Below are positions 43,492 to 52,929 of a stretch of 64,000 bases of DNA, one piece after another (the stretch's first letter is position 1; each line of letters opens with the position of its first letter). A model generated the notes under the pieces. That model ran no database searches. It was not told the origin of the DNA and saw only the letters and a list, made by a program, of their open reading frames with translations. The stretch is from CAVONB01 sp963697205 (lineage in GTDB: Bacteria; Pseudomonadota; Alphaproteobacteria; Rhizobiales; Hyphomicrobiaceae): contig CAVONB010000006.1 of the NCBI GenBank assembly GCA_963697205.1, positions 124,001 to 188,000 on the forward strand, read 5' to 3'. The translations under genes were made by a program, and so were the position numbers.

Positions 43492-46400
43492 TTGCCCGCC
43501 GCCTCGATCGTCAGCGTGCCTGCCGCCGAGCGCGCGTGACGCTCGGGCCGGTACATGTCTTCCACGGTCGCTGCCGGATGCACGAAGCGCCCGGGCGTCA
43601 CTGCGCGCACGATGTAGGCGACCGTCGCTTGCGACGCGGCGTCCTTCGCCTCGCCCTCCTCGCCGTTGCGGCGGCCGAAGAAGTCGAACGCGGCGACGAA
43701 CCGGTCGTCCCGGAAGCCGGTGTGCTCAGGCTTCACCGTCGCCTTGAGCCACGGCAGGGACTTGATGTCGCCACCGTCGACCAGGCGCGGGTTCTCGATC
43801 TCGAGCCCGGCCGGCAGCCGGTCGACCAGCAGGATGCGCCCGCCCGTCTCCTTCGCTGCGACCTTCAGCACCATCACCAGCCGGTCGTTCTGCTGGAGCG
43901 TCGCGTTGCCGCCTTCCAGGCTCTTCAAGTCGACCGGCGTGCCGTCCAGCTTGAAAGCCGACCGCGCGATCGTGAAGCCCTTAGAGATGGCGGGCTCCGG
44001 CGTCAGCGCGGCGCCGGCGACCGAGATCACCGCGTCGACCGGCTGCGCGCCGTCGTTGCGGATCGTCACCGCGCCGGCCTTTAGGTCCGCCGCCGTCACC
44101 GTGCGCACGTGCGGACCGCTGACGCGCTGGCCCGCGATCGTGAGCGTGGTGGCCTTCGCCTGGTCGGCGAGCGCATTCGCGGCCAGCAGCATCCACGCCT
44201 GCTCCTGCGTGGAGGTGTGCGTGCGCGCGCTGTAGCCCTTGGCGATCACGTCGACGAGGCCGACGGCGCGCGCACGCGCTACCCCCGTCTCGCTCGCCAG
44301 CGTCACCAGCGCCGCGCCGTCGCGAAGCTTCGAGCCGTAGTCTGAGCGGCTCTCGTCGTTGCTGCCCTCGAGCGTCGTCAACGCCTTGGCGAACACCGTC
44401 TCCGCGCGCACCTTGTCGCCCATCATGGCGAGCGCCGCGCCGAGCTGGGCCTGGGCGAGCGGCGTCGCGAACCGGTCGAGGCGCGTGTCGGCGAAATACC
44501 GCAGCTCCCCGATCGGCGCACGCCCGTTGCGCGCCAGCACATACAGTGCATACGCCCGCGACTCGCCGCCCTTGGTGAAGTCCTGCGCGTAGGAGACATA
44601 GGACTGCAGCTTGTCGAGCGCCTGAGCGAACGCCTGCGCCCGCACCTCGAAACCCTGCTCCTTCGCCCGCGACAGGAAATCGGTCACGTAGGCCGTCAGC
44701 CACATGTCGGTGTTGAACGGTCCCCACACGCCGAAGCCACCGGCGCTGTCCTGCATCTCATAGACGCGCGTGATCGCGGTTTGCACACGATCCTTGATCG
44801 CTTTGTCTTTGGCCAGGCCGATCGTCGTCGCCACCGCATTGGCGTAGAGCAGCGGCAGCGCGCGGCTCACCGTCTGCTCCGCACAGCCATAGGGATAGCG
44901 GTCGAGCGCGGTCAGCAGCCCCGGCACGTCGAGCGAGGCAAAGGGACCGACCGACAGGTTGATGGCCGTGCGCTCGGGCACGAGGTCGGCCGTCAGATCC
45001 GCCGACACCGTGAGCGAGGCGCCGGGCGCCAGGCGGCTGACCGTCGTGCGCCGGATGTCGCCGGCCGGCACCTTCACATCGAACGTGAGGTCGCGTTTGA
45101 CGTCGATGCCGTTCGGTCCGGTGACTCTGACCCGGTAGATCGCAGGACCGATCGTCGACGGCTTGAGGTTCAGCGTTTCCTGCCGCCGCTCGCCGGCCTT
45201 CAGCGCCACTGTGCGTTGCACGACGCCCGTGGCGGGCGGCACGGCGTTGACATCGGCCACCGGCCCCCCATTGACCGCCAGAGCGAACGCCCCGTCCGCG
45301 GCCTCGACGTTGTGCAGGTCGACGGCGATGCGCACGTCGTCGCCAAGCGTCATGAAGCGCGGCGTCGAGGCGGTCACCGCGATCGGATCGCGCACGATGA
45401 CGTCGGCGCTGGCCGATCCGGTCTTGGCCGCCGACCAGGCGACCGCCATCACGCGCACGGTGCCGTTGAAGTCGGGCAGGTTGAAGTCGACCGTTGCGCG
45501 ACCGTCGGCGCCGACCCTGACGATGCCGGAGTGCAGCGCAACGAGCGATTCAACCGGCGGGCTGCCTTCCGCCGCAAGCCCGCCGCCGCCGTCGCCGCCT
45601 GTGCGCAGCTTGCCGCGTTCCGCGCGCATGCCGTCGATCAGGCGGCCGTAGAAGTCGCGGATCTCGACGCCGAGCCGGCGCTGCGCATTGAACCAGCCTT
45701 CCGGTTTCGGTGCCGTATGGCGTGTGAGATTGAGAATGCCGACATCGACCGCCGCGAGTGTGATGCGCGCGTCTTCGCCGGCCGTGAGGCCGCCGATCGT
45801 GATCGGCACACTGAGGTGGCCGCCGGAGGCCACCTTCTGCGGCGCCGCGAGCTTGACGTCCAAGGTGCGCGCGCCCGCGTCGAGCGACAGCCAGGCCACG
45901 CCGATCGCGCGCGCCGGCATCCGCTTGGCGGCCGTGTCCATCGCCCGGTAGACGATCGCCGTGACATAGGCGCCCGGTCCCCAGTCGTCGGCGACGGGGA
46001 TCGCGATCTCGCCGCCGCCCGCGGCGATGTCGGCCGTCACGACGTTACGCACGCCGCCGCCCAGAACCGTGATCACGGCCCTGCCCGCCAGCCGCGAGAC
46101 CATGCGCAGTTTGGCCGTCTCGCCGGCCTTGTAGCTCGGCTTGTCGAGCGCCACCTCGAGCGCCTCCGGGCTGTCGGCATCCTCCGCCGAGGCATGCCAG
46201 CCGGAGGTGAACGCGAGGCTGGCCGCGGCGTCGGCTGCGCCCCGCGTCGTCACGTCGAGCCGATAGCGGCCCCAGTCGACGCGCGCGGCGATGCGCGTCG
46301 GCGCCGCCGCGCGCGCGTCCGCCCGGCCGTCGGCGACCTTACGCGTCAGCGACACCGCCTCGTACGCCCACTGGCCGTCGCGCTTGAACCATTGCCAGCT

Positions 46401-48863
46401 CGTGTCGAGCCGGTAGAGCGTCCAGTCGAGCGCCCCTGCCGATTGTTTGCCCTGTCCGTCGACGAGCACGGCATCGAACGTCGCCAGCTCGCCTTCGCCG
46501 GGGCCTTGCGCGCCGAACGCGGGCTTGATGCCGATGCGCGTGAGGCCGAGGTCGACCGGCAGCGCGATCGTGCGCTCGATGGTGCGCCCGCCGGGCTCGC
46601 GCAGCCGCACGATCACGTCGGCGCTAAGCGGGCGCGCCGTCTTGGTGACGGCGGGCAGCGGCACCGTCAGTGTCGCGGTGCCGTCAGCGGTCGTGTTCGC
46701 CAGCGCCTCGAGCGGCTTACGCACGGGCGCGATGCGCTCGTCGGCCTGGCCGAAGCTGTAGCCGGCAAATCCCGCCACGTCGCGCGCTGCGGGCTTGACC
46801 ACGATGTCGCCTTCGACGGCGAGATCGGCGGCCGGCGGCCCGTAGAGATAGCGGCCCGCAAGCTTGATCGTGCCGGCGGCGTCGGGCGTGATCGGCTTGC
46901 CGTCCGACGTCAACTCGAGCGACAGCCGCTCGGGTACGAAATCCTCCACCAGAAAGGCCGTCTGCGCGATGGCGGCGGCCTTGGGATCGACGTGAACCGC
47001 CGCCCTCCAGGTGCCCGTCATCGCGGTGCCCGACAAGCCGAGCGTGGTCAGCCGGCCGCCCAGCCCTTGGTCGGCGAGTGCAAAGCGCCGGTATTCGACG
47101 CCGTCGGGACGCGTCACAATCAGCGTTACCGGTAGCCCGGCCGCGCGGCCCGCCCCGTCGCGAATGAGCGCCGTCAGGTGCACGTCCTCGCCCGGCCGGT
47201 AGACGCCGCGCTCGCTGAACACGTAGCCGTCGATCGGCCCAGGCGCCGGGCGGCCCTTCACGCCGCGATCGGATAGATCGAACGCGCTCTGTGTCAGGTC
47301 GAGAAACGCATAGTCGCCGGCCGTGCTTTCCGCGACCAGGATCTGCGGGGCAAGTCCACCTTCACCGCGTGCGACCCGCGCGGGGAAGCGGACGACACCG
47401 TCGGCATCGGGCTTGGCGCTGGCCAGCACCTCGTTGTTGCGCGCAACGAGCCGTACGGTCGCGCTGGCGACCGCCTCTGCGCTCGACAGCGCACGCACGA
47501 ACGCGGTGATGCCGTCGTCGCCTGTGAGCGCCGTCAGGCCGAGATCGGACACGACGAACCATTGCGTTGCCCAGCCCTCGTCGTCGGCGGCGCGTGCGCT
47601 GGAGACCGGACGCGCGATCATGGCGTAGGCGCCGGGCTTGAGCGTGCCGATCGCCTCGCCGACCGGCACCGCCGTCGTCGTCTCCGCGTTCAGCGTCATC
47701 GGCGTCTCGACGCTGCCCGTCCACACCTTGACGCCCGTGCGCGTGCGCAGCCGTTCCACGTCCCAGTTGTGGAGCTGCTTCTGGAACTCGCCCGCCTGCA
47801 CCGTCTGCGCAAGGCTGCGGTCCCCGATGCGATAGATCTCGATCTCCGCGCGCTCGGTGTTGACGGCCACCAGCGGGATGCCGTTCTGGCCGCGCGACGG
47901 CAGCACGTAGTTGCGGCCCGAGAAGCGCACGAACGGCGTGCGGTCGCGCACATAGGCCGCGATCTCGGCCGTCTTCTGCAGGGTCTCCCCGATCTGCGAG
48001 GGCAGGCCCGCGCGGATCTTCACTTCGGTGCGCTGGCCGTGCTTCAGGCCCTCGATGCACAGCTGGCGCGTATCGATCGTAATCGACTGCGGATCTTTGC
48101 CGTCGACGGCGACGAATTTCGCAAAGTCCACGTTGGCCCGCGACAGGGGCTCCGAGAACTGCACGCACAGCCGCGGCTGGGCCGCATCCGAATCGACCCG
48201 GTGATCGGTGATGCGGAAGCCGTGCTCGGCGCGCAAGCCGTCGTAGGCGCGGCGCGCATCCGCATTCTCGGTGAGTGCCAGGCTCGTCGCGAGCGCATCG
48301 ATCGCCGGCCGCCAGTAGGAGCGGCGCTTCAATGTTTCCGACAGCAGCACGAGCGCACGCGCGCGTTCCGCCGTCGTCTTGGTGTGCTGGTACGCCATGT
48401 AGGCCGCGCCCGAGGCGTTGAGCGGCAGCTGATAGCGTTCGCTCGACACGTTCGGCGCCGGCGTCGTCGCCAGCAGCGCCCGCGCAAGCGCGGACCAGGC
48501 GCCCGCGTCGTCGGCCTGGATGACGACAGCCTCTGCGAGCAGCGCAGCCGCCGCGCGCGGGTTGCTCTGAGCCAGCGCCTCGGCGCGTGCCTTCAGCGCG
48601 TCCGCACGCGCGCCCGAAGGCTTGATCGTCGCCAAGAGGCGCGCTGCGTAGCGCTCGGCATCGCGTGCCACGCCCGGATGGTTGAAGGTGCCCGCGGCCG
48701 GCTGTCCCGCCGCCGCCTGCCCGATCGATGGCGTGCCGCCGGGGGTCTGGCCGAGCACCGGGGCCGCCTGCCAGCCGATCGCCAGCGCAACCGTGGCGAG
48801 AGCGGCGATGCGCGCAGCAGGCAACTTGCAGCCGGGCTGATTGTGCCGATTGCGGAGGATCAT
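43488..48863 (-). CDS. alpha-2-macroglobulin family protein with thioester motif
   Basis: 1791 aa. ATG 48863 has a GGGAG site and opens a signal peptide (LPAARIAALATVALAIGWQA, cleavage near VLGQ). No lipobox Cys is seen, unlike lipidated YfhM. Domains in order: a TPR-like N-terminal region, MG domains (YVFSERGVYRPGEDVHLTAL), the bait-region/MG7 area, the A2M family motif around NLPDFNGTVRVMAVAWSA, and the thioester CAEQ in YPYGCAEQ (Cys1327) followed by the helical thioester domain (QDSAGGFGVWGPFNTDMW). It probably traps proteases in the periplasm and works with PBP1C, to whose gene it is coupled by a 4-base overlap. The longer frame to 48947 is discarded. Confidence 0.93.
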   Translation of the reverse strand: MILRNRHNQPGCKLPAARIAALATVALAIGWQAAPVLGQTPGGTPSIGQAAAGQPAAGTFNHPGVARDAERYAARLLATIKPSGARADALKARAEALAQSNPRAAAALLAEAVVIQADDAGAWSALARALLATTPAPNVSSERYQLPLNASGAAYMAYQHTKTTAERARALVLLSETLKRRSYWRPAIDALATSLALTENADARRAYDGLRAEHGFRITDHRVDSDAAQPRLCVQFSEPLSRANVDFAKFVAVDGKDPQSITIDTRQLCIEGLKHGQRTEVKIRAGLPSQIGETLQKTAEIAAYVRDRTPFVRFSGRNYVLPSRGQNGIPLVAVNTERAEIEIYRIGDRSLAQTVQAGEFQKQLHNWDVERLRTRTGVKVWTGSVETPMTLNAETTTAVPVGEAIGTLKPGAYAMIARPVSSARAADDEGWATQWFVVSDLGLTALTGDDGITAFVRALSSAEAVASATVRLVARNNEVLASAKPDADGVVRFPARVARGEGGLAPQILVAESTAGDYAFLDLTQSAFDLSDRGVKGRPAPGPIDGYVFSERGVYRPGEDVHLTALIRDGAGRAAGLPVTLIVTRPDGVEYRRFALADQGLGGRLTTLGLSGTAMTGTWRAAVHVDPKAAAIAQTAFLVEDFVPERLSLELTSDGKPITPDAAGTIKLAGRYLYGPPAADLAVEGDIVVKPAARDVAGFAGYSFGQADERIAPVRKPLEALANTTADGTATLTVPLPAVTKTARPLSADVIVRLREPGGRTIERTIALPVDLGLTRIGIKPAFGAQGPGEGELATFDAVLVDGQGKQSAGALDWTLYRLDTSWQWFKRDGQWAYEAVSLTRKVADGRADARAAAPTRIAARVDWGRYRLDVTTRGAADAAASLAFTSGWHASAEDADSPEALEVALDKPSYKAGETAKLRMVSRLAGRAVITVLGGGVRNVVTADIAAGGGEIAIPVADDWGPGAYVTAIVYRAMDTAAKRMPARAIGVAWLSLDAGARTLDVKLAAPQKVASGGHLSVPITIGGLTAGEDARITLAAVDVGILNLTRHTAPKPEGWFNAQRRLGVEIRDFYGRLIDGMRAERGKLRTGGDGGGGLAAEGSPPVESLVALHSGIVRVGADGRATVDFNLPDFNGTVRVMAVAWSAAKTGSASADVIVRDPIAVTASTPRFMTLGDDVRIAVDLHNVEAADGAFALAVNGGPVADVNAVPPATGVVQRTVALKAGERRQETLNLKPSTIGPAIYRVRVTGPNGIDVKRDLTFDVKVPAGDIRRTTVSRLAPGASLTVSADLTADLVPERTAINLSVGPFASLDVPGLLTALDRYPYGCAEQTVSRALPLLYANAVATTIGLAKDKAIKDRVQTAITRVYEMQDSAGGFGVWGPFNTDMWLTAYVTDFLSRAKEQGFEVRAQAFAQALDKLQSYVSYAQDFTKGGESRAYALYVLARNGRAPIGELRYFADTRLDRFATPLAQAQLGAALAMMGDKVRAETVFAKALTTLEGSNDESRSDYGSKLRDGAALVTLASETGVARARAVGLVDVIAKGYSARTHTSTQEQAWMLLAANALADQAKATTLTIAGQRVSGPHVRTVTAADLKAGAVTIRNDGAQPVDAVISVAGAALTPEPAISKGFTIARSAFKLDGTPVDLKSLEGGNATLQQNDRLVMVLKVAAKETGGRILLVDRLPAGLEIENPRLVDGGDIKSLPWLKATVKPEHTGFRDDRFVAAFDFFGRRNGEEGEAKDAASQATVAYIVRAVTPGRFVHPAATVEDMYRPERHARSAAGTLTIEAAGK

Positions 48864-49044
48864 GAGGCGCTCCCGTTTCCCGTATGGCAGGCGCGCTGTG
48901 ATGCGCGCGATCTCCGCCAAGTGTCGCGGAGGAGGTGGCAGGGTCACAAGGCTGCCAGCCGGGAAGGACGGAAACGTGACGGCAAAAAGGACTTATCGGA
49001 AAATTCCAGGGAATGCGCCCGGCTGCCGGCGCAATCGAGCGGGC

Positions 49045-49128
49045 AAAAAAGGACAGGAGGACGGTCTCGGCCCGACGCGCCCGGCTTTCGGGCACGTCAT
49101 GCGGCGCATCAAGGCCGTCCTCCTGTCC
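49045..49128 (-). terminator. intrinsic terminator with a 50-base loop, after the CocE gene
   Basis: A perfect 14-base inverted repeat, GGACAGGAGGACGG (49051-49064) and CCGTCCTCCTGTCC (49115-49128), begins about 12 bases past the CocE stop. Read on the minus strand it is followed directly by TTTTTT (49050-49045). The 50-base loop contains smaller hairpins (GCCCG-N5-CGGGC and ATGC-GGC-GCAT). The T-run makes a terminator the best reading; the large loop is unusual. Confidence 0.75.
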
Positions 49129-49139
49129 GCACTATCCCC

Positions 49140-50903
49140 TTACGGCATCTTGGCGTCCGGGATGATCGGCATCAGGACGTACGGCATCTTGCCCGGCGCG
49201 AAGTGCAGCGTGTTCTTCGTCTTGAAGATCGCGTCGGGACGGTCGTGCGGGTCGGTATGTAGGAACGGGCCGACGCCCTTCATCGGATAGGGCGAGAACG
49301 GAACGTGGGCGACGGTGCCGTCGACCTCGTAGTCCTTGCCACGCACGTTGAGGGCGAGCCTATAGCCCGGCGGCACGACGATGCAGGTCGGCCAGATCTC
49401 GACGTCGATCTCATAGACATCGCCGGGCTTCAGCGGCTGTTTCTCGTCGTGGGTGTGCCAGGGTCGGTAGGGCTTGGTCTTCGCCGCGTCGAGCTTCCGG
49501 TGGGAGGCGCGCAGCCAGCCGAGCCCGATCGGCGTCCTCGGATCATTCGAGCCGATGAACGTCACCTCTTTGCCGTTGGGGTCCATAAGCCTCAGCGCCA
49601 GGATGAAGTCGGCGTCGGTGGTCTGCGAGGAGACCCACAGCTTCGCTGCGATCGGGCCGGTGATTTCCATCGGCTCGGTCATGGCGGGCGTGGAGAAGGT
49701 CAGGCCGTCGCCATCGGTGTCGTAGGTGAGCGTCGACGCCTGGGTCGGCTCCGTCGGCCCCCAGCCGTTGGTCGCCGGGTCGAGGAAGAACTTCGTCCAC
49801 TTTGTCCGCGCCAGCGGCCACTCTTTCTCCGCGCGGCGAACGAACTTTTCGCCGGGATAGCGGATCTGCAACTCGACCGGCGGCTGCTTGTCCCAGCCGG
49901 TGTCTTCGCCCTTGAGGAAGTGGCCGAAGAACTTCTTCTGCATGTCCTCGCCGTGCTTGGCATAAAACAGCGTGAAGTGCGTATCGCCGTGCATCTCCAG
50001 CCATTTCTGCTTTGCGCCGCAGGCGAGGTAGCCCTCGATGTTGCCGTGCGGATGCAGGCCCTGGCCGCCCCAGTTGCCCGATGACAGCGTCGGCACCTCG
50101 ATCGCCTCGGGCTTACCGGTCCGGTCGCGATAGTAGTCGTCGAGCAGCTCGCGGGTGCGGATCTCCGCCACGATGTCGCGCTGGTTCTTGGCCAACTCTT
50201 CCTTGCTCAGCGTCTCCGGTCCCGTGACGAGACCACCGTGAACGGGGCTGCGACCGCCCTTTTCGCCGAGGCCATATTGCACGCTCGCCACCTGCCGCCG
50301 GTACCAGCTCTCCAGGAACGTGCACAGGATGCCGCCGTGGCGCGCGGCCTCGCGATAGTGATCGAACGAGCCCTCCCAGATGCACAATGCAGCCAGATGC
50401 TTGGGCTTCAGCGCGGCCACCTGCCACTGGTTCATGGCGTAATAGGAAATGCCGTTGATGCCGACCTTGCCGTTGGACCACGGCTGCGAGCCCGCCCATT
50501 CGATGGCGAGCGCGAAGTCCTTCGTCTCGCGCGGCGACCACGGGTCGACGTAGCCCGGCGAGCAGCCCGTGCCGCGGCTGTCGACACGTACGACGGCGTA
50601 GCCATCGGGCACCCAGCGCTCCGGATCGACCAGCTCCCAGTTCTGGTATTTGTTCGTCGAGCCTTCCTCGATGTCGGGCACGGCGGCGACCACGCGCACC
50701 CACTGGCTCTTGTAGCCCTCCTGGAAGGAGAGGTTCTTGGCGTAGGGGCCGTAGCTGATGACGACGGGGTACTTGCCGGGCTTGGCGGGTCTGAACACGT
50801 CGCAGCGCAGCACCACGCCGTCGTCCATCTCGATGCCGGCGTCCCAGTCGATCTGCATGCCGTCGCGCACCTCGCTGCGCATTTCGGCCTTTGTAGCAGC
50901 CAT
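49140..50903 (-). CDS. CocE/NonD-family hydrolase, second paralogue
   Basis: 587 aa. ATG 50903 is preceded by GAGAGGAA. Nucleophile elbow GINGISYYAMNQW (Ser153), VVRVDSRGTGCSPGYVDPWS, EMHGDTHFTLFY with the probable His, and the C-terminal jelly-roll ITGPIAAKLWVSSQTTDADF and DVEIWPTCIVVPPGY. It aligns along its whole length with the protein at 4278-6077, so the two are paralogues. No signal peptide. It heads away from, and lies downstream of, the alpha/beta hydrolase genes on the same strand. Substrate unknown. Confidence 0.88.
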   Translation of the reverse strand: MAATKAEMRSEVRDGMQIDWDAGIEMDDGVVLRCDVFRPAKPGKYPVVISYGPYAKNLSFQEGYKSQWVRVVAAVPDIEEGSTNKYQNWELVDPERWVPDGYAVVRVDSRGTGCSPGYVDPWSPRETKDFALAIEWAGSQPWSNGKVGINGISYYAMNQWQVAALKPKHLAALCIWEGSFDHYREAARHGGILCTFLESWYRRQVASVQYGLGEKGGRSPVHGGLVTGPETLSKEELAKNQRDIVAEIRTRELLDDYYRDRTGKPEAIEVPTLSSGNWGGQGLHPHGNIEGYLACGAKQKWLEMHGDTHFTLFYAKHGEDMQKKFFGHFLKGEDTGWDKQPPVELQIRYPGEKFVRRAEKEWPLARTKWTKFFLDPATNGWGPTEPTQASTLTYDTDGDGLTFSTPAMTEPMEITGPIAAKLWVSSQTTDADFILALRLMDPNGKEVTFIGSNDPRTPIGLGWLRASHRKLDAAKTKPYRPWHTHDEKQPLKPGDVYEIDVEIWPTCIVVPPGYRLALNVRGKDYEVDGTVAHVPFSPYPMKGVGPFLHTDPHDRPDAIFKTKNTLHFAPGKMPYVLMPIIPDAKMP

Positions 50904-51040
50904 GTCGTTTCCTCTCTCGTTGCTGGTTTTTTGTTGGGTGGAGTGTGCCGCCGGTCCGCGCACGGGGCAAGTGCGCGGGCGACAGGCGGGGTATGCGCCC
51001 AGGGGTATGCGCCAAGGGGGACGCGATGAGGGAGCCGCGA

Positions 51041-51778
51041 TCAGGCCGTGTGCTTGGCCAGGAAGTCCAGCACCGCCGTCCGCTGGGCCGCATGCGCCCC
51101 CTTCCAGGGATCGAGCTTTTCCGCCCCCGGGATGATCTGTGCCAGCTCGTTGCCGATCACGGCCGGGTGGGGCACGTCGTTGCCCGGCAGCACCAGCGAT
51201 GGCGTCGCACACCGGCGCGCGAAGGCGCGGTCCACCGCGAACACGAACTCGCCGTCCCACATGTTCCGGCCGAACTGCTGGACGGCTTGCGCGTCGAGCT
51301 CCGGCCGTGCCGACATCTGCTCTTTCGCCCAGTCCGCGAACGCGTCCGGGAAGTAGGTCGGATGCTCCGGATGCAGCCCGATCGGGTTCTGCAGCACTTG
51401 CGCCGTGATCCGCTCAGGCGCGATCTCCGCGAGCTTCAGGCAGAAGCTGCCGCCGATACAGCCGCCGAGCGTGGCAAAGCGCTGGTGGCCGAGATGATCC
51501 ATCAGCGCCAGGTGGTCGGCCGCGTAGCTGTGCCACCCGTCGTCGGACCCTATCGGCGCCAGCGAGCGTCCCGCATTGCGCTGGTCCATCGCGATCACGC
51601 TGTGATTGCGGGCGAGGTCCACCGTCCAGTCGCACCACGAGCGCGCCTTGCCGTCCGCCCCCGGCGGCCACATCTCCGCGCGTGAGCGCATGCCCCCGGG
51701 CGCAAACAGCAGCACCGGCGGCCCGTTGCCCGTGACGTCGTAGGCGATCTCGATGCCGTCGCGTTCGAAAATAGGCAT
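51041..51778 (-). CDS. alpha/beta hydrolase with a cysteine nucleophile
   Basis: 245 aa. ATG 51778 follows AGGAGGA. The fold is visible from VLLFAPGG, VIAMDQRNAGRS and the elbow LGGCIGGS, where Cys107 replaces the usual Ser (G-x-C-x-G). Asp201 (LPGNDVPHP) and His229 (KGAHAAQ) complete a plausible triad. A Cys nucleophile is found in dienelactone hydrolases, but the overall sequence looks more like the esterase/haloperoxidase group. It lies between the HSL-type hydrolase and the CocE gene on the same strand, 38 and 137 bases away. Confidence 0.85.
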   Translation of the reverse strand: MPIFERDGIEIAYDVTGNGPPVLLFAPGGMRSRAEMWPPGADGKARSWCDWTVDLARNHSVIAMDQRNAGRSLAPIGSDDGWHSYAADHLALMDHLGHQRFATLGGCIGGSFCLKLAEIAPERITAQVLQNPIGLHPEHPTYFPDAFADWAKEQMSARPELDAQAVQQFGRNMWDGEFVFAVDRAFARRCATPSLVLPGNDVPHPAVIGNELAQIIPGAEKLDPWKGAHAAQRTAVLDFLAKHTA

Positions 51779-51816
51779 GGGCGTCCTCCTGTGTGGTCCG
51801 GTCGTGATGTCCGCCG

Positions 51817-52752
51817 TCAGGCAGCGAACGCCTCGTTCATGGCGTCGATGGCGAGCGCGAGCGCATCGCGCGCTTCCGGCACCGCCGAGGTCATGGCGAA
51901 GAAGCCGTGGATCACGCCGGCATAGGTCTTGTGCGTCACTGGCACGCCGGCGGCCTTCAGCGCCGCGACGAGCGCGACGCCCTCGTCGTGCAGCACGTCG
52001 TATTCCGCCGAGATGACGAGTGCAGGTGCGACGCCGGCGAGCGAGGTTGCCTTGAGCGGCGAGGCGCGCCAGTCCTCGGCATCCGCTGCACTCCTGAGAT
52101 AATTGTCGCGAAACCAGGTCATCGACGCCTTGGTGACGACGCCGAAGCCTTCGCCGTAGCGCCGGTAGCTATCCGTCGACAACGTGTAGTCGGCGACCGG
52201 ATAAACCAGCACCTGCAACGCGACCGGCACGCCGCGCTCGCGCGCGAGGATCGCAGCGACCGCGGCGAGATTCCCGCCCGCGCTGTCGCCGGTGAGTGCC
52301 AGCCGCGCATGATCGCAACCCAGATCCGCGGCCTCGCGCTGCCACCAGTCGAGCACGGCGGCGACGTCCTCGACGGCTGCGGGAAACTTCTGCTCCGGCC
52401 CCTTGGCGTAATCGACCGACACCACGACCGCGCCCGTACCCGCGCAATAAGCGCGCGTGATCTCGTCGTGCGTGTCGACGTTGCCGACCACGTGCCCGCC
52501 GCCATGGAAATAGACGATGGCCGGCAGCGGCCCGGCGCGATCGGGCCGGTAGATGCGCACCTTCACCGTGCGGCCGTCAGCGGCGATCCGCCGGTCCTCC
52601 ACCCGGGCGACCGGCGTCACCGTCGTGCGTCGCGCGGCGATCATCGCGGCGAACTGGCGCCGCGCGGCCTCGGGCGTCAGCGCTTCCAGCGGCTGCACGC
52701 CGGCGTTGCGCATGGCCTCCAGCAGGGCCTCGGTCTGTGGTGTGAGCGGCAT
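51817..52752 (-). CDS. alpha/beta hydrolase of the hormone-sensitive lipase (HSL) family
   Basis: 311 aa. Oxyanion-hole HGGG (residues 83-86), nucleophile GDSAGG (Ser157), Asp in ISAEYDVLHDEG and His in GVIHGFF. These are short-chain esterases or lactonases, cytoplasmic because no signal peptide is present. ATG 52752 is chosen (MPLTPQTEALLEAM); the frame to 52827 adds non-conserved residues. A GGAG lies about 9 bases upstream. First gene of the minus-strand hydrolase run and divergent from the oxidoreductase gene, with 177 bases between. Confidence 0.9.
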   Translation of the reverse strand: MPLTPQTEALLEAMRNAGVQPLEALTPEAARRQFAAMIAARRTTVTPVARVEDRRIAADGRTVKVRIYRPDRAGPLPAIVYFHGGGHVVGNVDTHDEITRAYCAGTGAVVVSVDYAKGPEQKFPAAVEDVAAVLDWWQREAADLGCDHARLALTGDSAGGNLAAVAAILARERGVPVALQVLVYPVADYTLSTDSYRRYGEGFGVVTKASMTWFRDNYLRSAADAEDWRASPLKATSLAGVAPALVISAEYDVLHDEGVALVAALKAAGVPVTHKTYAGVIHGFFAMTSAVPEARDALALAIDAMNEAFAA

Positions 52753-52929
52753 GGTTCGGGCTCCGGGAACGCGTCGGATGGCTTGGCGGTCATCGGGCGG
52801 CCTCGACCCGGCATTGTCAACGCCCAAACCGCCCGGCCTGACGCTCTTACACCAGAGGATCGGCTGGACTAGGATGCGGGCAACGGCCCGTCAGATGCCG
52901 CGCGACCCGATAAGGAGAGGAAACATCCC

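Noticed and set aside
41380..43539. 719-codon plus-strand open frame opposite pbpC
   Set aside because: Arg/His/Gly-rich antisense shadow of a high-GC gene; the minus-strand frame has full PBP1C motifs.
44781..47135. 784-codon plus-strand open frame opposite the alpha-2-macroglobulin gene
   Set aside because: Shadow frame with no domains; composition follows from the real codon usage on the other strand.
50986..51020. Short tandem repeat of GGGGTATGCGCC
   Set aside because: Only about two units, imperfect, without associated structure or gene; likely slippage in GC-rich intergenic DNA.
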